46,802 nucleotides of DNA from a virus: the IMG/VR virus record IMGVR_UViG_3300043640_000417, positions 1 through 46,802 of that record; one strand, 5' to 3'. The notes under the pieces were generated by a model, which saw nothing but the letters and a program-made list of their open reading frames with translations, was not told the origin of the DNA and searched no databases. Each line of letters begins with the position of its first letter. The stretch's first letter is position 1. This document shows positions 23,250 through 30,131 of the stretch, one piece after another. The translations under genes were made by a program, and so were the position numbers.

Positions 23250-23755
23250 CGAAGGGCCGCCAGCCGGCTTAGGACCTTGCTTTTATAGCGCCGAGTATTC
23301 TTTACGTCACATGCTCGACAATGCCGTCTGCCATCTTTGCTGCGGCGCGTGTTTTCCTCGGTGAACTCGTGGCCGTGGATGCAATGGGTTTGATTTGCCC
23401 AGTGATTCGTGCCGTGGCGAAGCTGATCGGCCATGTTCTCGGAATGAGTACCCCAAGCCAGGTTGCTCGCTGCGCAATTGGTCTGGTTTCCGTCGAGATG
23501 GCGAGCCTCCATGCCTTCGGGCTTTGGGCCATGGAAAGTAACTGCGACGAGGGTGTGCAGTTTGTAGTTTTTGCCCGCCACGGTCACTGTCAAATAACCC
23601 TGATTATTCGGGCTAGGTGAGAGAACTTTTCCAGTAGCGAATCGAGTGAGGTTGCCGCGTAGTTTCACGACTCGATCGAGTGAGCGAATGCGTCCAAGGC
23701 TCGAAATCTCATGACTCGACTCGTGCCCGACAATAGACGCCCATGTCTCAGTCAT
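23246..23755 (-). CDS. NUMOD4-HNH homing endonuclease
   Basis: The protein has 169 residues. ATG at 23755 starts a NUMOD4-like N-terminus (ETWASIVGHESSHEISSLGRIRS). The HNH core is typical of HNH_3 enzymes: LVAVTFHG, H86-L-D-G-N90, N98-L, WGTHSENM. The C-terminus has CIHGHEF and C-R-A-C (C125, C146, C149), a zinc motif also seen in the HNH protein at 5430. It overlaps the upstream gene by 8 bp, unusual for an inserted homing gene but tolerated in phages. Confidence 0.85.
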   Translation of the reverse strand: MTETWASIVGHESSHEISSLGRIRSLDRVVKLRGNLTRFATGKVLSPSPNNQGYLTVTVAGKNYKLHTLVAVTFHGPKPEGMEARHLDGNQTNCAASNLAWGTHSENMADQLRHGTNHWANQTHCIHGHEFTEENTRRSKDGRRHCRACDVKNTRRYKSKVLSRLAALR

Positions 23756-24263
23756 TGAGTGCCGCCAATCTCTGTAGAACTGCTCTGGCGTGCTCGATCT
23801 GGGCGGGGGCGGCGTCTGGTGGGTAGTACTCCTGGCACCATGAACCGCTCTCGATCGGCTGCCCTTTCGTCGCACTCAGCCAATGCCCCGAGGACATTGC
23901 GCGGAATTCGTCATCATCCTGGCCCTGCCAGTCATCGCGGAACGCTGACAGGATCGGGTTGACGGGTGGGCGCTTCCCTCGATCGACGTACAGGTATGCA
24001 GCCGAGCTAAATGCGTCCATTTCCGCCTCGCTTGACAGTTCTCCGCTTGACCAGCGCCAGTACGACGGGATGCACTCGGGACGCGGCGCGAAGCGGGTTA
24101 CTACGATTTCACCAAAGCCGTTCTCATACCGAGCTTCGGTCTGAGCAGCGCACTCAGCAGCAATGCGCCGTGGCGCAGTGCCGTTGTAAGTGCGGATGTA
24201 CGGCTCCTTGTCGTAGCCGTACTTGGCTTGGAGCTGGGCGTCGGTCATCGATGTGAAGCTCAC
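23748..24263 (-). CDS. Unknown protein, 171 residues
   Basis: GTG at 24263 overlaps the preceding stop (GTGA); a few codons further upstream are also open. Alpha/beta, with IVVTRFAPRPEC and DDWQGQDDDEF segments and a helical C-terminus. No family is recognised. Confidence 0.55.
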   Translation of the reverse strand: MSFTSMTDAQLQAKYGYDKEPYIRTYNGTAPRRIAAECAAQTEARYENGFGEIVVTRFAPRPECIPSYWRWSSGELSSEAEMDAFSSAAYLYVDRGKRPPVNPILSAFRDDWQGQDDDEFRAMSSGHWLSATKGQPIESGSWCQEYYPPDAAPAQIEHARAVLQRLAALND

Positions 24264-24493
24264 TCTGCCCACCCCACAAGCGCCTTGAGGGCTTCGCGGT
24301 AGTCACCGAGGGAGGATGATCCACGGCTGAGGACGCGGGCGGCGCCAGTCAGGTCCGAGGTTCGCACTATGGACGCTGACGTAAGTGCGTTGGCTGCCTC
24401 GTTCATTACTTCGCGGATCGCCCACGCCGGGTGTGCGGTTGGCGCTTTCGCGATTCGCTCAAGCTCGTTCGCGATTGATGCGTTGTCTCTCAC
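24260..24493 (-). CDS. Small helical protein, unknown
   Basis: The protein has 77 residues. The GTG start overlaps the upstream stop (GTGA). Helical, Ala/Glu/Arg-rich, ending in a WAE tail. Unknown. Confidence 0.5.
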   Translation of the reverse strand: MRDNASIANELERIAKAPTAHPAWAIREVMNEAANALTSASIVRTSDLTGAARVLSRGSSSLGDYREALKALVGWAE

Positions 24494-24834
24494 TGCTCGA
24501 CCTCAATCACTTCAGTGATCCAATAGAAGTCGCTCAGAAGATGAGAGCCAGGACAGTCGCCGTTTTCTTCCCAGAAGGAGAAGCTGATCTCGTTGTCAGA
24601 GTACGTGGCGATGATGAACGTTCCGCCTTCGCTGCCGTTCTGAGTCGTGCACCAGGCACGAACTACGTCGTCCGAATCTTCGCACCAACCATCAAGCATC
24701 TGACATGCGTCATCTGTGTCGATCCTCCAATCGACATTGCCGTCATCATCCGTGATCTTGTCAGCCAGATACTCTCCCGGCGCTCCATCCGTGACGCTGA
24801 TGTGCACCAGCACGTCGTAAATCGTTTCTGTCAC
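24490..24834 (-). CDS. Small acidic protein, unknown
   Basis: The protein has 114 residues (MTETIYDVLVHISVTD start), strongly acidic with three Cys and a central ADKITDDDGNVDWRID. Compact fold likely. Good AAAGGAGGATTACG upstream. Unknown. Confidence 0.55.
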   Translation of the reverse strand: MTETIYDVLVHISVTDGAPGEYLADKITDDDGNVDWRIDTDDACQMLDGWCEDSDDVVRAWCTTQNGSEGGTFIIATYSDNEISFSFWEENGDCPGSHLLSDFYWITEVIEVEQ

Positions 24835-24863
24835 TTCGTAATCCTCCTTTGTCCTCGTGCTAA

Positions 24864-24874
24864 TTAGCGGCTAA
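24864..24874. promoter_or_regulatory. TTAGCGGCTAA site
   Basis: Perfect site with CGG centre. It contains the stop codon of the 24864-25004 gene and fills part of the 29-bp gap before the next gene. Confidence 0.55.
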
Positions 24875-25004
24875 TGCCGAGCTTCTTTTCGAGCTTGACG
24901 CGCTCGATACGCGATTCAGCGAACGCGATGCGCAATACCTCGCCGAATGAAATGTTCTGCTCGCGCATGATGCTCGCTTGGCGTTCCGGAATCGACTCGC
25001 TCAC
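24864..25004 (-). CDS. 46-residue helical protein, GTG start
   Basis: The GTG at 25004 overlaps the upstream stop (GTGA), so the longer Arg-rich extension is rejected. Sequence MSESIPERQASIMREQNISF, then a helix ending in ERVKLEKKLGISR. Unknown. Confidence 0.5.
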   Translation of the reverse strand: MSESIPERQASIMREQNISFGEVLRIAFAESRIERVKLEKKLGISR

Positions 25005-25612
25005 TCTGGCCACCCTTTCCCCTCGACGTACTCCCGCGCCTCGACCTGATTGGCCGCGGATTCGTACATCCACTTGATGGCCAGGTGCCACTTGCCATCG
25101 ATCAGCATTTCGCTGGTCGCTACGAACATCGGCCGGCCGTCACTGTCAGGCTTGACCGTGAATGTCTCGTGATCGATCCCGGCGTGCTTCGCGCTCCACA
25201 AGTCCCAGTCGCCCCATGCATTGATCATCGCGGCTAGCGCCTCGTCGTCGAGCTGAAGTGTGAGCGTCTTTCCTTCTGCGTCGAAGGAGTAGCGCTCGTC
25301 CAGCGGGTCGATGTAAAGCTCTTCGGCAGTCTCCACCGCATAATCGGCCGTGATGTCCAGAAACGCTTTGATCGTGTTGAAGTTGCGGGTTTTCATACCC
25401 CCGCGATCCTTATCGCCAAGCCGCGCGATCGGAACGCCCATGGTCACTGCGCGACGTGCGGCTCTTGAGGCGTCGATCTTGAGCCCGGTCAGCTCCGCCT
25501 CTTTCATCGCCGCGTACCGTTCGTCAGCGTCATGTCTGGCGATCACCAGGATGCCGTAAGCGGCCTCGAAAGCTTTGAGGTGCGCCTCCTGTGTCGCGTC
25601 GAGCTTGGTCAC
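25001..25612 (-). CDS. Unknown protein, 203 residues
   Basis: An N-terminal helical part (1-65) is followed by a middle part with DRGGMKTRNFNTIKAFLD and a beta-type C-terminal half. Composition suggests a soluble two-domain protein. No motif recognised. Confidence 0.55.
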   Translation of the reverse strand: MTKLDATQEAHLKAFEAAYGILVIARHDADERYAAMKEAELTGLKIDASRAARRAVTMGVPIARLGDKDRGGMKTRNFNTIKAFLDITADYAVETAEELYIDPLDERYSFDAEGKTLTLQLDDEALAAMINAWGDWDLWSAKHAGIDHETFTVKPDSDGRPMFVATSEMLIDGKWHLAIKWMYESAANQVEAREYVEGKGWPE

Positions 25613-25890
25613 TTAATGCGCTCCCAAATCGTCACACTGCCGTCAACGTCGCTAAAGCGCTCGATCCAGTCGGCGAAGGATGGGCCTAATCTGCCATAGT
25701 CGGCGTCGTAACAAAGGGTGATCAAGTCATTGATCGTCATCGTTGCGGCGTCGTTCTCTGTCAGCCCTACCCATTCGAGCAGCTCGGCGAGTGTGGTTTC
25801 ACGACAGTAGTTAATCGTTTCGACCTTGGTTAGGTTTAGCGCTGCGTCTAGCGCGATGTCGCTTACCACTGTCCTGTCATGTCCGCTCAT
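25609..25890 (-). CDS. Small protein, unknown, first in operon
   Basis: The protein has 93 residues. ATG at 25890 has a GGAGG site 6 bp upstream; the longer reading frame to 25965 lacks one and would cross the promoter. The sequence includes a helix (TTLAELLEWVGLTENDA) and LCYDADYGRLGPSFADW. Unknown. Confidence 0.55.
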   Translation of the reverse strand: MSGHDRTVVSDIALDAALNLTKVETINYCRETTLAELLEWVGLTENDAATMTINDLITLCYDADYGRLGPSFADWIERFSDVDGSVTIWERIK

Positions 25891-25945
25891 ATCCGAGCCT
25901 CCATTTCCTCTAAGTCTTGGTTTATGCCCTATTTCGGTACTTAAA

Positions 25946-25979
25946 ACTCTACCACTGGCGGACACTTGATAGCCACTAA
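25946..25979 (-). promoter_or_regulatory. Leftward promoter with dispersed site at -35
   Basis: TAGAGT (minus strand, 25946-25951) fits a -10. The -35 position is occupied by the dispersed site ATAGCCACTAA at 25969-25979 (GGCTAT on the minus strand), so binding could either block or replace -35 contacts. It should drive the genes from 25890 leftward. Confidence 0.45.
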
Positions 25980-26180
25980 TCGGTAGAACTATTTGCTGAT
26001 GTCGTGTTTATTCGTGGATGTTGATCGAGCGTGGCTCAAACTTGTGAGCTTGAAACCCGCATAAGTACTGGGATGTTGTTTCACGCTCTTAACCCCTCTT
26101 AACAATAACTAACTACATATATATGTAATACATAGATGAATACACGGGGTATCGGGGGTACCCCCCTGTTTGCGTTTCCG
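25980..26180. other. AT-rich intergenic region, origin candidate
   Basis: This 200-bp gene-free stretch is conspicuously AT-rich in 26085-26145. It contains a 12-bp palindrome ACATATATATGT (26115-26126). A GC hairpin follows, GGGGTA/TACCCC at 26146-26164, overlapping the palindrome GGGGGTACCCCC at 26154-26165. The hairpin may end transcription of the leftward genes finishing at 26181. Such an AT island in GC-rich DNA suits a replication origin, but no iterons were found. Confidence 0.4.
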
Positions 26181-26387
26181 CTAGCCACTAAACGCGTAGC
26201 TCAAACAGCCCCACAACAGCACCGCGAAACACGCCACGGTGACCGCTACGCGCACAGCGTGACGCCGGCGTAAGAATCTTTGGTGCTCGGCGTATTCGAC
26301 ATCCACCTGGCGGAGATCGCGAGCGTGCTCTGTCTCGGCTACTAAGCGCGCCATACGGGTGCGGAGGTCTGATTCGCGAAGGGTCAT
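26181..26387 (-). CDS. Small membrane-anchored protein
   Basis: The protein has 68 residues. A charged N-terminal helix (Arg/Glu-rich) is followed by a C-terminal transmembrane segment (about 46-66, VRVAVTVACFAVLLWGCL). A near-match dispersed site (CTAGCCACTAA, 26181-26191) contains the stop codon. Unknown function. Confidence 0.6.
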   Translation of the reverse strand: MTLRESDLRTRMARLVAETEHARDLRQVDVEYAEHQRFLRRRHAVRVAVTVACFAVLLWGCLSYAFSG

Positions 26388-26653
26388 TTTCTAACCTCCG
26401 AGTAGTCGCGCCAACCGTTGATTGATTCGCCGGCGTACCAGCGCGACTCTTTGCGCCAAAGCTCGGCCATGAAGCCTGACTCTCGAGCTTCTTGCGCTTC
26501 ACGCATCGTTTCAAACGTGTCGATACGGTCGCCAGCTAGCGCGGCGTCCCCGTCATCTGTTACCAGCGCCCAGCGGCGGGTTTCTGGGATGCGCTCAACT
26601 CGCCATGTCTCGGGCGGGTTCTCGATGTGTTGTGCCTGATCGAAGACGGTCAT
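26384..26653 (-). CDS. Small protein, unknown
   Basis: The protein has 89 residues (MTVFDQAQHIENPPETWRVE start). Mixed alpha/beta, repeated Glu/Arg. ATGA overlaps. Unassigned. Confidence 0.55.
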   Translation of the reverse strand: MTVFDQAQHIENPPETWRVERIPETRRWALVTDDGDAALAGDRIDTFETMREAQEARESGFMAELWRKESRWYAGESINGWRDYSEVRK

Positions 26654-26817
26654 GACTCGTCCTCTTCAATCCAGTAGCGGCAACCGTTCTTGGCAGCTTG
26701 CCAGCGCTTCAATTCAGCTTCGGCAGCTTTCCAGCCACGAAACACTCCTATGATCGATAGCGGTTCGTTCTTGCCCGTGCTCGTGGCCGCGTAAAGGGTT
26801 TTGATCGTTTGCATCAT
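26650..26817 (-). CDS. Small protein, unknown
   Basis: The protein has 55 residues starting MMQTIKTLYAATS. Start inferred from the overlap with the upstream stop and a GGCAG-type site. Contains WKAAEAELKRWQAAKNG, then YWIEEDES. Unknown. Confidence 0.5.
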   Translation of the reverse strand: MMQTIKTLYAATSTGKNEPLSIIGVFRGWKAAEAELKRWQAAKNGCRYWIEEDES

Positions 26818-27038
26818 GCTGCCTTTCTGTTTGCGCGGTTGTCGTCTGCGGTTAGCCACTGCGGGCTCCATGTTGGCTCTGCGTCGATGTCCGACCACGG
26901 GTCGAACGTGCCGTTGTTCATGATCATGAGGAGCGCGACGTTGGCCGCTACGGGGCTAGCTAGTGTCGGCAACGGTACCGGCTCGGTACGACGTTTCGGC
27001 TTGTGGGGCGCTACGTGCCTTGCGATGCGTCGCTTCAT
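26814..27038 (-). CDS. Small basic protein, unknown
   Basis: The protein has 74 residues. The N-terminus is very basic (MKRRIARHVAPHKPKRR), then a hydrophobic stretch with MIMNNGTF and a Trp-containing C-terminus. Could bind nucleic acid. Unknown. Confidence 0.55.
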   Translation of the reverse strand: MKRRIARHVAPHKPKRRTEPVPLPTLASPVAANVALLMIMNNGTFDPWSDIDAEPTWSPQWLTADDNRANRKAA

Positions 27039-27364
27039 GGTGTTACCTCCGGTGGGTAGATGGAATCGAATTTGGCTTCCGGCATGGTGTCATGCATTTG
27101 AATGCAGATAAGCCCGGCCCTCGATCCGTCATATTGGCCGTTGATGTCAAACCGCATCAGATAGGCGATGCAGTTCTGTATCGGCGTCAAGGCTGGCGCC
27201 ACGATGGGCTCCGGCGTGTTGGTCGCTACCGGGCTTGAATGGTGCCGTGGCGCGCTGTGAGCCGGTTTGGTGCTCGCGGTGGGCATTGACCCCAGCATAA
27301 GCAGAGCGCCCGCCACAGCGGCGATAGTCAGCGCGGCGATGGTCAAGGCGTGATTGGTCTTCAT
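27035..27364 (-). CDS. Secreted or membrane-anchored protein
   Basis: The protein has 109 residues. ATG at 27364 overlaps the preceding stop. An N-terminal hydrophobic helix (about 6-26, LTIAALTIAAVAGALLML) acts as signal anchor, then a His/Pro/Ala-rich linker and a globular part with two Cys. Probably exposed outside the membrane. Unknown function. Confidence 0.6.
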   Translation of the reverse strand: MKTNHALTIAALTIAAVAGALLMLGSMPTASTKPAHSAPRHHSSPVATNTPEPIVAPALTPIQNCIAYLMRFDINGQYDGSRAGLICIQMHDTMPEAKFDSIYPPEVTP

Positions 27365-27471
27365 GGGAGCAGCACCGCCGCGATGATGACCGCAATGACG
27401 ATGATGGGGGTTAGGAGGACTAAACCAGCCATCCCGGCATGTCGTTCGCCCCATTCCTTCTCGGCGTTCAT
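27361..27471 (-). CDS. 36-residue membrane microprotein
   Basis: ATGA overlaps both neighbours. A short polar N-terminus (MNAEKEWGERHAG) is followed by one transmembrane helix of Ile/Val/Ala/Leu to the C-terminus. Together with the 27035 gene this gives two consecutive small membrane proteins. Unknown function. Confidence 0.55.
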   Translation of the reverse strand: MNAEKEWGERHAGMAGLVLLTPIIVIAVIIAAVLLP

Positions 27472-27827
27472 GACTCCACCCCCTGTGGCTCGGATGTGTT
27501 ATGCACGGTAACCGGCTCGACCAGAAACTGAATCCCGGTCCCGCGGTAACGCGACTCGGGAGCTGCGGTGATGTGCTCGTAAGCGCCATGGCGCGGGGTG
27601 CCGGGGGTTGTCTCCTTCGAGACGATGACCTCCACCCCGGCTTTGACATAGCCGCGTTCGAGCGTCCAGCGGGGTACGGTTTCAGCAACGCGCTCCCAGA
27701 GCGACCCCTGTACGGCGTGACGGTGCTTAGGTCGTGCCAGGGTGGCCCGTGTACGGTTCAGCGCCACAGTGAGGCAGTCAGCGCTTTTGATGACGTTGCG
27801 CAGCGGAGTGACGATTGGGGCGGTCAT
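27468..27827 (-). CDS. Unknown protein, 119 residues
   Basis: Basic N-terminal half (NRTRATLARPKHRHAV), beta-like C-terminal half. Overlaps both neighbours by 4 bp. Not recognised. Confidence 0.55.
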   Translation of the reverse strand: MTAPIVTPLRNVIKSADCLTVALNRTRATLARPKHRHAVQGSLWERVAETVPRWTLERGYVKAGVEVIVSKETTPGTPRHGAYEHITAAPESRYRGTGIQFLVEPVTVHNTSEPQGVES

Positions 27828-28114
27828 TCGGTCACCGGCTTCGCATAAGTGACCATGCCACGGCCATTGAGCGTGAACTCCACGAGCGAATCCCGGAATT
27901 CAGGATTGTTGATCGCGTAACTGATCGACGCATCGGATGCGGTCTTGACGATCACTAAGTTGCTGCGCCAGTTGACTCCTTCGCCAGTAGCGACAGGCGT
28001 GCCCTCGATCGTGGCAAGCTCAATGACGAGCGTGTAACGCGGGTTTCCGTTGACGCTGTTGTCCTCCCGCTCGATCAGCTTGATTCGGCCTGTGATGGTT
28101 TCGGCGTTACTCAT
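27824..28114 (-). CDS. Small beta-rich protein, unknown
   Basis: The protein has 96 residues (MSNAETITGRIKLIEREDN start), alternating beta pattern with polar turns, OB-like. Unassigned. ATGA overlaps. Confidence 0.55.
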   Translation of the reverse strand: MSNAETITGRIKLIEREDNSVNGNPRYTLVIELATIEGTPVATGEGVNWRSNLVIVKTASDASISYAINNPEFRDSLVEFTLNGRGMVTYAKPVTE

Positions 28115-28218
28115 GCGCTGTACTTCCCAGCGCGAATCGCCTTACGCTCGATCGTCTGTGCCTTACCGGCAGCGGTCGACTTGTGCGTGTTGAACCTGCG
28201 TTCCTTGTTGCGGGTCAT
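28111..28218 (-). CDS. 35-residue basic microprotein
   Basis: ATG at 28218 has an AGAGGACC site 5-6 bp upstream. Strongly basic (RNKERRFNTHKS). It overlaps the next gene at ATGA and is first after the structured region at 28265-28307. Unknown. Confidence 0.5.
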   Translation of the reverse strand: MTRNKERRFNTHKSTAAGKAQTIERKAIRAGKYSA

Positions 28219-28239
28219 GATTGGTCCTCTGTTCAATCG

Positions 28240-28250
28240 TTAGTGGCTAA
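28240..28250. promoter_or_regulatory. TTAGTGGCTAA site
   Basis: Perfect copy, 22 bp upstream of the 35-residue gene start and 15 bp from the nested hairpins. Confidence 0.6.
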
Positions 28251-28264
28251 CGGTGTGCTAGCGT

Positions 28265-28307
28265 GCCCCGCCAAGTCGCGGGCTTGCGTGGTGTCATCAC
28301 GCGGGGC
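28265..28307. other. Nested hairpins in leader region
   Basis: Outer inverted repeat GCCCCGC / GCGGGGC (28265-28271, 28301-28307) encloses a second hairpin GCGTG-N7-CACGC (28286-28302). An alternative CCCGC-N6-GCGGG (28267-28282) also fits. In a leftward RNA these can switch between pairings or form a three-way junction. No gene is encoded here. Confidence 0.45.
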
Positions 28308-28323
28308 TATGTGCGTTCGGGCC

Positions 28324-28542
28324 TTAGACGCCGAAGATAGCACCCTGTGACGATGCGCGATAGGGCAAGCGCCTAACATGTGCGCGAACTTTAGTTATGG
28401 CAGGGTTGGACTCATACGCCTCACGCTGTCTGCGCGCCGCGTCCTGTGCTGCATCCATGCGCTGTGCGTGAATGGCATCGAGGATGGCGTACCCGTTGGG
28501 TACCTTGACAGGCGATGGTGTGATGGTTACATTGATCAACAT
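28324..28542 (-). CDS. Small protein, first leftward gene
   Basis: The protein has 72 residues. ATG at 28542 follows TTTAGGAGC. Contains a helix (DAAQDAARRQREAYE) and basic VRAHVRRLPYR. First gene behind the leftward promoter at 28618. Unknown. Confidence 0.6.
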   Translation of the reverse strand: MLINVTITPSPVKVPNGYAILDAIHAQRMDAAQDAARRQREAYESNPAITKVRAHVRRLPYRASSQGAIFGV

Positions 28543-28616
28543 TCGATGCTCCTAAACGGTTATCGGATCATGCCCCCGGCCTATTCATGTAGGTGCGGGG
28601 GTCTCTCTTTCTTCGT

Positions 28617-28645
28617 ATTTATAGCATACCAGAATAGAGGGTCAA
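28617..28645 (-). promoter_or_regulatory. Leftward promoter at divergent region
   Basis: Minus strand: TTGACC (28640-28645), 16 bp, TATAAA (28618-28623). It shares the core TATGCTATAAA with the divergent rightward promoter. No dispersed TTAG site overlaps it. Confidence 0.65.
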
Positions 28646-28707
28646 AACCTAGCGAAAGCAAGAATAAATGTATGGGAATATTCGCCGGCGGAAACGGGTC
28701 GAAAGAG

Positions 28708-28737
28708 TTGACATCGGATGGTCATTCGTGATATGCT
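28708..28737 (+). promoter_or_regulatory. Strong rightward early promoter
   Basis: TTGACA (28708-28713) and TATGCT (28732-28737) with 18-bp spacing, the closest match to a sigma-A consensus in the window. Predicted start near 28744. The leader then forms GAGGGG/CCCCTC (28751-28796) with an inner AGCCG/CGGCT hairpin. Confidence 0.75.
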
Positions 28738-28867
28738 ATAAAAGAATTCAGAGGGGAGCCGAGGGAGCGGCTTGCCTGCGCCAGCTCTTGCCCCTCGCAT
28801 ACGCCGACCAAGTTCGGGCCGAAATTTTCAATCTGCTATAACCCAGAAAGTTTGGTATGTTATAAAC

Positions 28868-29245
28868 ATGAATCCGTGCTTCGTATCCCATTGCGATCGT
28901 CCGGCCGTCGCGCAACGTTTCGGCGCACTCTGCCACGCCCATCAGATGTGGTCACGTCGCACCGGGCGCGATCCAGAAGAGCATGAGCTGAAGGCCGTAA
29001 CGATCAACCTTTGCCTTGTAAGCGATTGCGAACGTCAAGCGACATCTCACGGACTCTGCAGTAGTCATAGAAACGCCGTTCAGCGCGGTAACATCCCGGT
29101 TCCCGAGGGTTCAACGGCCACTCTGAATCCGAGATGTGACGCGTGGCCGGGATGCACAAATCGCGCCATGTCGCCGAGGGGCGGCGAGTGTCAGACGCAC
29201 TATGTTCAGCGGAAGGTCGCGATCAAGCGCCTCGAGAACGCATGA
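28868..29245 (+). CDS. Three-repeat zinc-finger-like protein
   Basis: The protein has 125 residues. ATG at 28868 lies 6 bp after TATGTT; there is no Shine-Dalgarno. Three C-x4/5-C-x9-12-C-x2-H repeats: C4/C9/C22/H25, C49/C54/C64/H67, C90/C96/C108/H111, each followed by a basic helix. The same repeat forms the N-terminus of the HNH protein at 5430, here without a nuclease domain. A nucleic-acid- or protein-binding role is likely. The start alternative 96 bp upstream is less likely, lying before the second -10. Confidence 0.7.
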   Translation: MNPCFVSHCDRPAVAQRFGALCHAHQMWSRRTGRDPEEHELKAVTINLCLVSDCERQATSHGLCSSHRNAVQRGNIPVPEGSTATLNPRCDAWPGCTNRAMSPRGGECQTHYVQRKVAIKRLENA

Positions 29246-29365
29246 AAGCGCGACCTCACAGAGGCACCTCACGAGCACGACGTCTTTGTGACATGGAACG
29301 CGCACCGGGGCGGTCCCATGCCTGGTCAGCGTCAACTGCGAGGGTCGCGAAAGGTTCCCTCCTCA
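29246..29365. other. Gap between convergent genes
   Basis: 120 bp without a convincing gene. I see no terminator with a T-tract. Confidence 0.4.
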
Positions 29366-29578
29366 TCACTGCCCCTTTGCCCGCTCTGCGGCCCTCGCAT
29401 ACGCGGCTGCCACCGCGTCCCTCTGCGCCTGCGTAGATTGCGGCTCGACCGGCACGGGGCGCTTGCGGTGCTTCACTGCACCGAAGAATATCGCCCCCAT
29501 GCCCAGCATCGTGCCCGCGACCCATACGAGGATCGCCAAGACGATGATGCAGAGCAGGATGACGATGAGTATGAGCAT
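29366..29578 (-). CDS. Small membrane protein, isolated minus-strand gene
   Basis: The protein has 70 residues. One long hydrophobic stretch (about 2-38, LILIVILLCIIVLAILVWVAG) could hold one or two helices. The tail is basic with Arg/Gln/Ala. On the minus strand a TATGCT box (29585-29590) lies 6 bp before the ATG and no ribosome-binding site is seen, fitting a leaderless mRNA. Role unknown. Confidence 0.6.
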   Translation of the reverse strand: MLILIVILLCIIVLAILVWVAGTMLGMGAIFFGAVKHRKRPVPVEPQSTQAQRDAVAAAYARAAERAKGQ

Positions 29579-29741
29579 AGCCAGAGCATAGGGCCAGACA
29601 GCGACAAAGGGCCATGGGCAAGCATGAGAAATCTTCGGCCCCAGACGGATTGCGACCCACCTCTCCCCGAAAAAATTATCAACCGATTTTCGCTGATACT
29701 CGGAAAGTATCGCCTAGCAGATACTTTTCAAGCGCTTTGGG
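29579..29741. repeat. Intergenic with GATACT repeats
   Basis: GATACT at 29695, its complement AGTATC at 29706 (5-bp spacer), then GATACT again at 29720, about 25 bp from the first. These sit just upstream of the promoter at 29750 and may be operator half-sites. Confidence 0.4.
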
Positions 29742-29755
29742 TTAGCGGCTAAACT
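29727..29755 (+). promoter_or_regulatory. Promoter fused to TTAGCGGCTAA site
   Basis: Site TTAGCGGCTAA (29742-29752) runs directly into the -10 TAAACT (29750-29755). A plausible -35, TTCAAG, is 17 bp upstream (29727-29732). The leader has a hairpin TCCGGC/GCCGGA (29767-29783) and then ACCGC/GCGGT. Confidence 0.6.
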
Positions 29756-29818
29756 CGGACCAAGCTTCCGGCACAGCGCCGGATAGACCGCGTGATGCGG
29801 TTGAACGAAAGGGGCGAG

Positions 29819-30109
29819 ATGCCCAAGGAAACTATCGCAGCAACTCTGGTCGACAACGGCGAGGATGGCGCGTACGCAAACACGCTGAAGATCTCATGGG
29901 GGCCGAAAGGCGGAGCCCCAGAAGCGCCCGATGGCTGGGTGAACGCTGGCTACGCGCAGCTGGTCATTGATCAGTCGGACGAGAGTGGTTTGCCTGCCTA
30001 TGTGATTCTCGGGGAGGATGATGTTGCCCGCCTCCTTCGCACCCTGAAGAAGGTTCGCCGCCGCGCGTTCCGCGAGACCGATTACGGTGTGGGTGAGATT
30101 AGCCGCTAA
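29819..30109 (+). CDS. Small protein, first early rightward gene
   Basis: The protein has 96 residues. ATG at 29819 follows AAAGGGGCG; a longer start at 29792 is less likely. Beta-rich start (KETIAATLVDNGED), central NAGYAQLVIDQSDE and a basic C-terminus. The stop is part of a dispersed site. Unknown. Confidence 0.6.
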   Translation: MPKETIAATLVDNGEDGAYANTLKISWGPKGGAPEAPDGWVNAGYAQLVIDQSDESGLPAYVILGEDDVARLLRTLKKVRRRAFRETDYGVGEISR

Positions 30110-30112
30110 ACT
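30099..30112 (+). promoter_or_regulatory. TTAGCCGCTAA site with -10 box
   Basis: Perfect site (30099-30109) overlapping the stop codon of the gene before and continuing into TAAACT (30107-30112). Same fusion of site and -10 as at 29742. It could start an RNA at about 30119, just before the long hairpin. Confidence 0.5.
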
Positions 30113-30131
30113 CAAAGCGTTCCCGTTGAAA

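Noticed and set aside
26852-26862. TTAGCCACTGC as a dispersed site
   Set aside because: Two mismatches in the second half-site, inside a coding sequence and away from any promoter.
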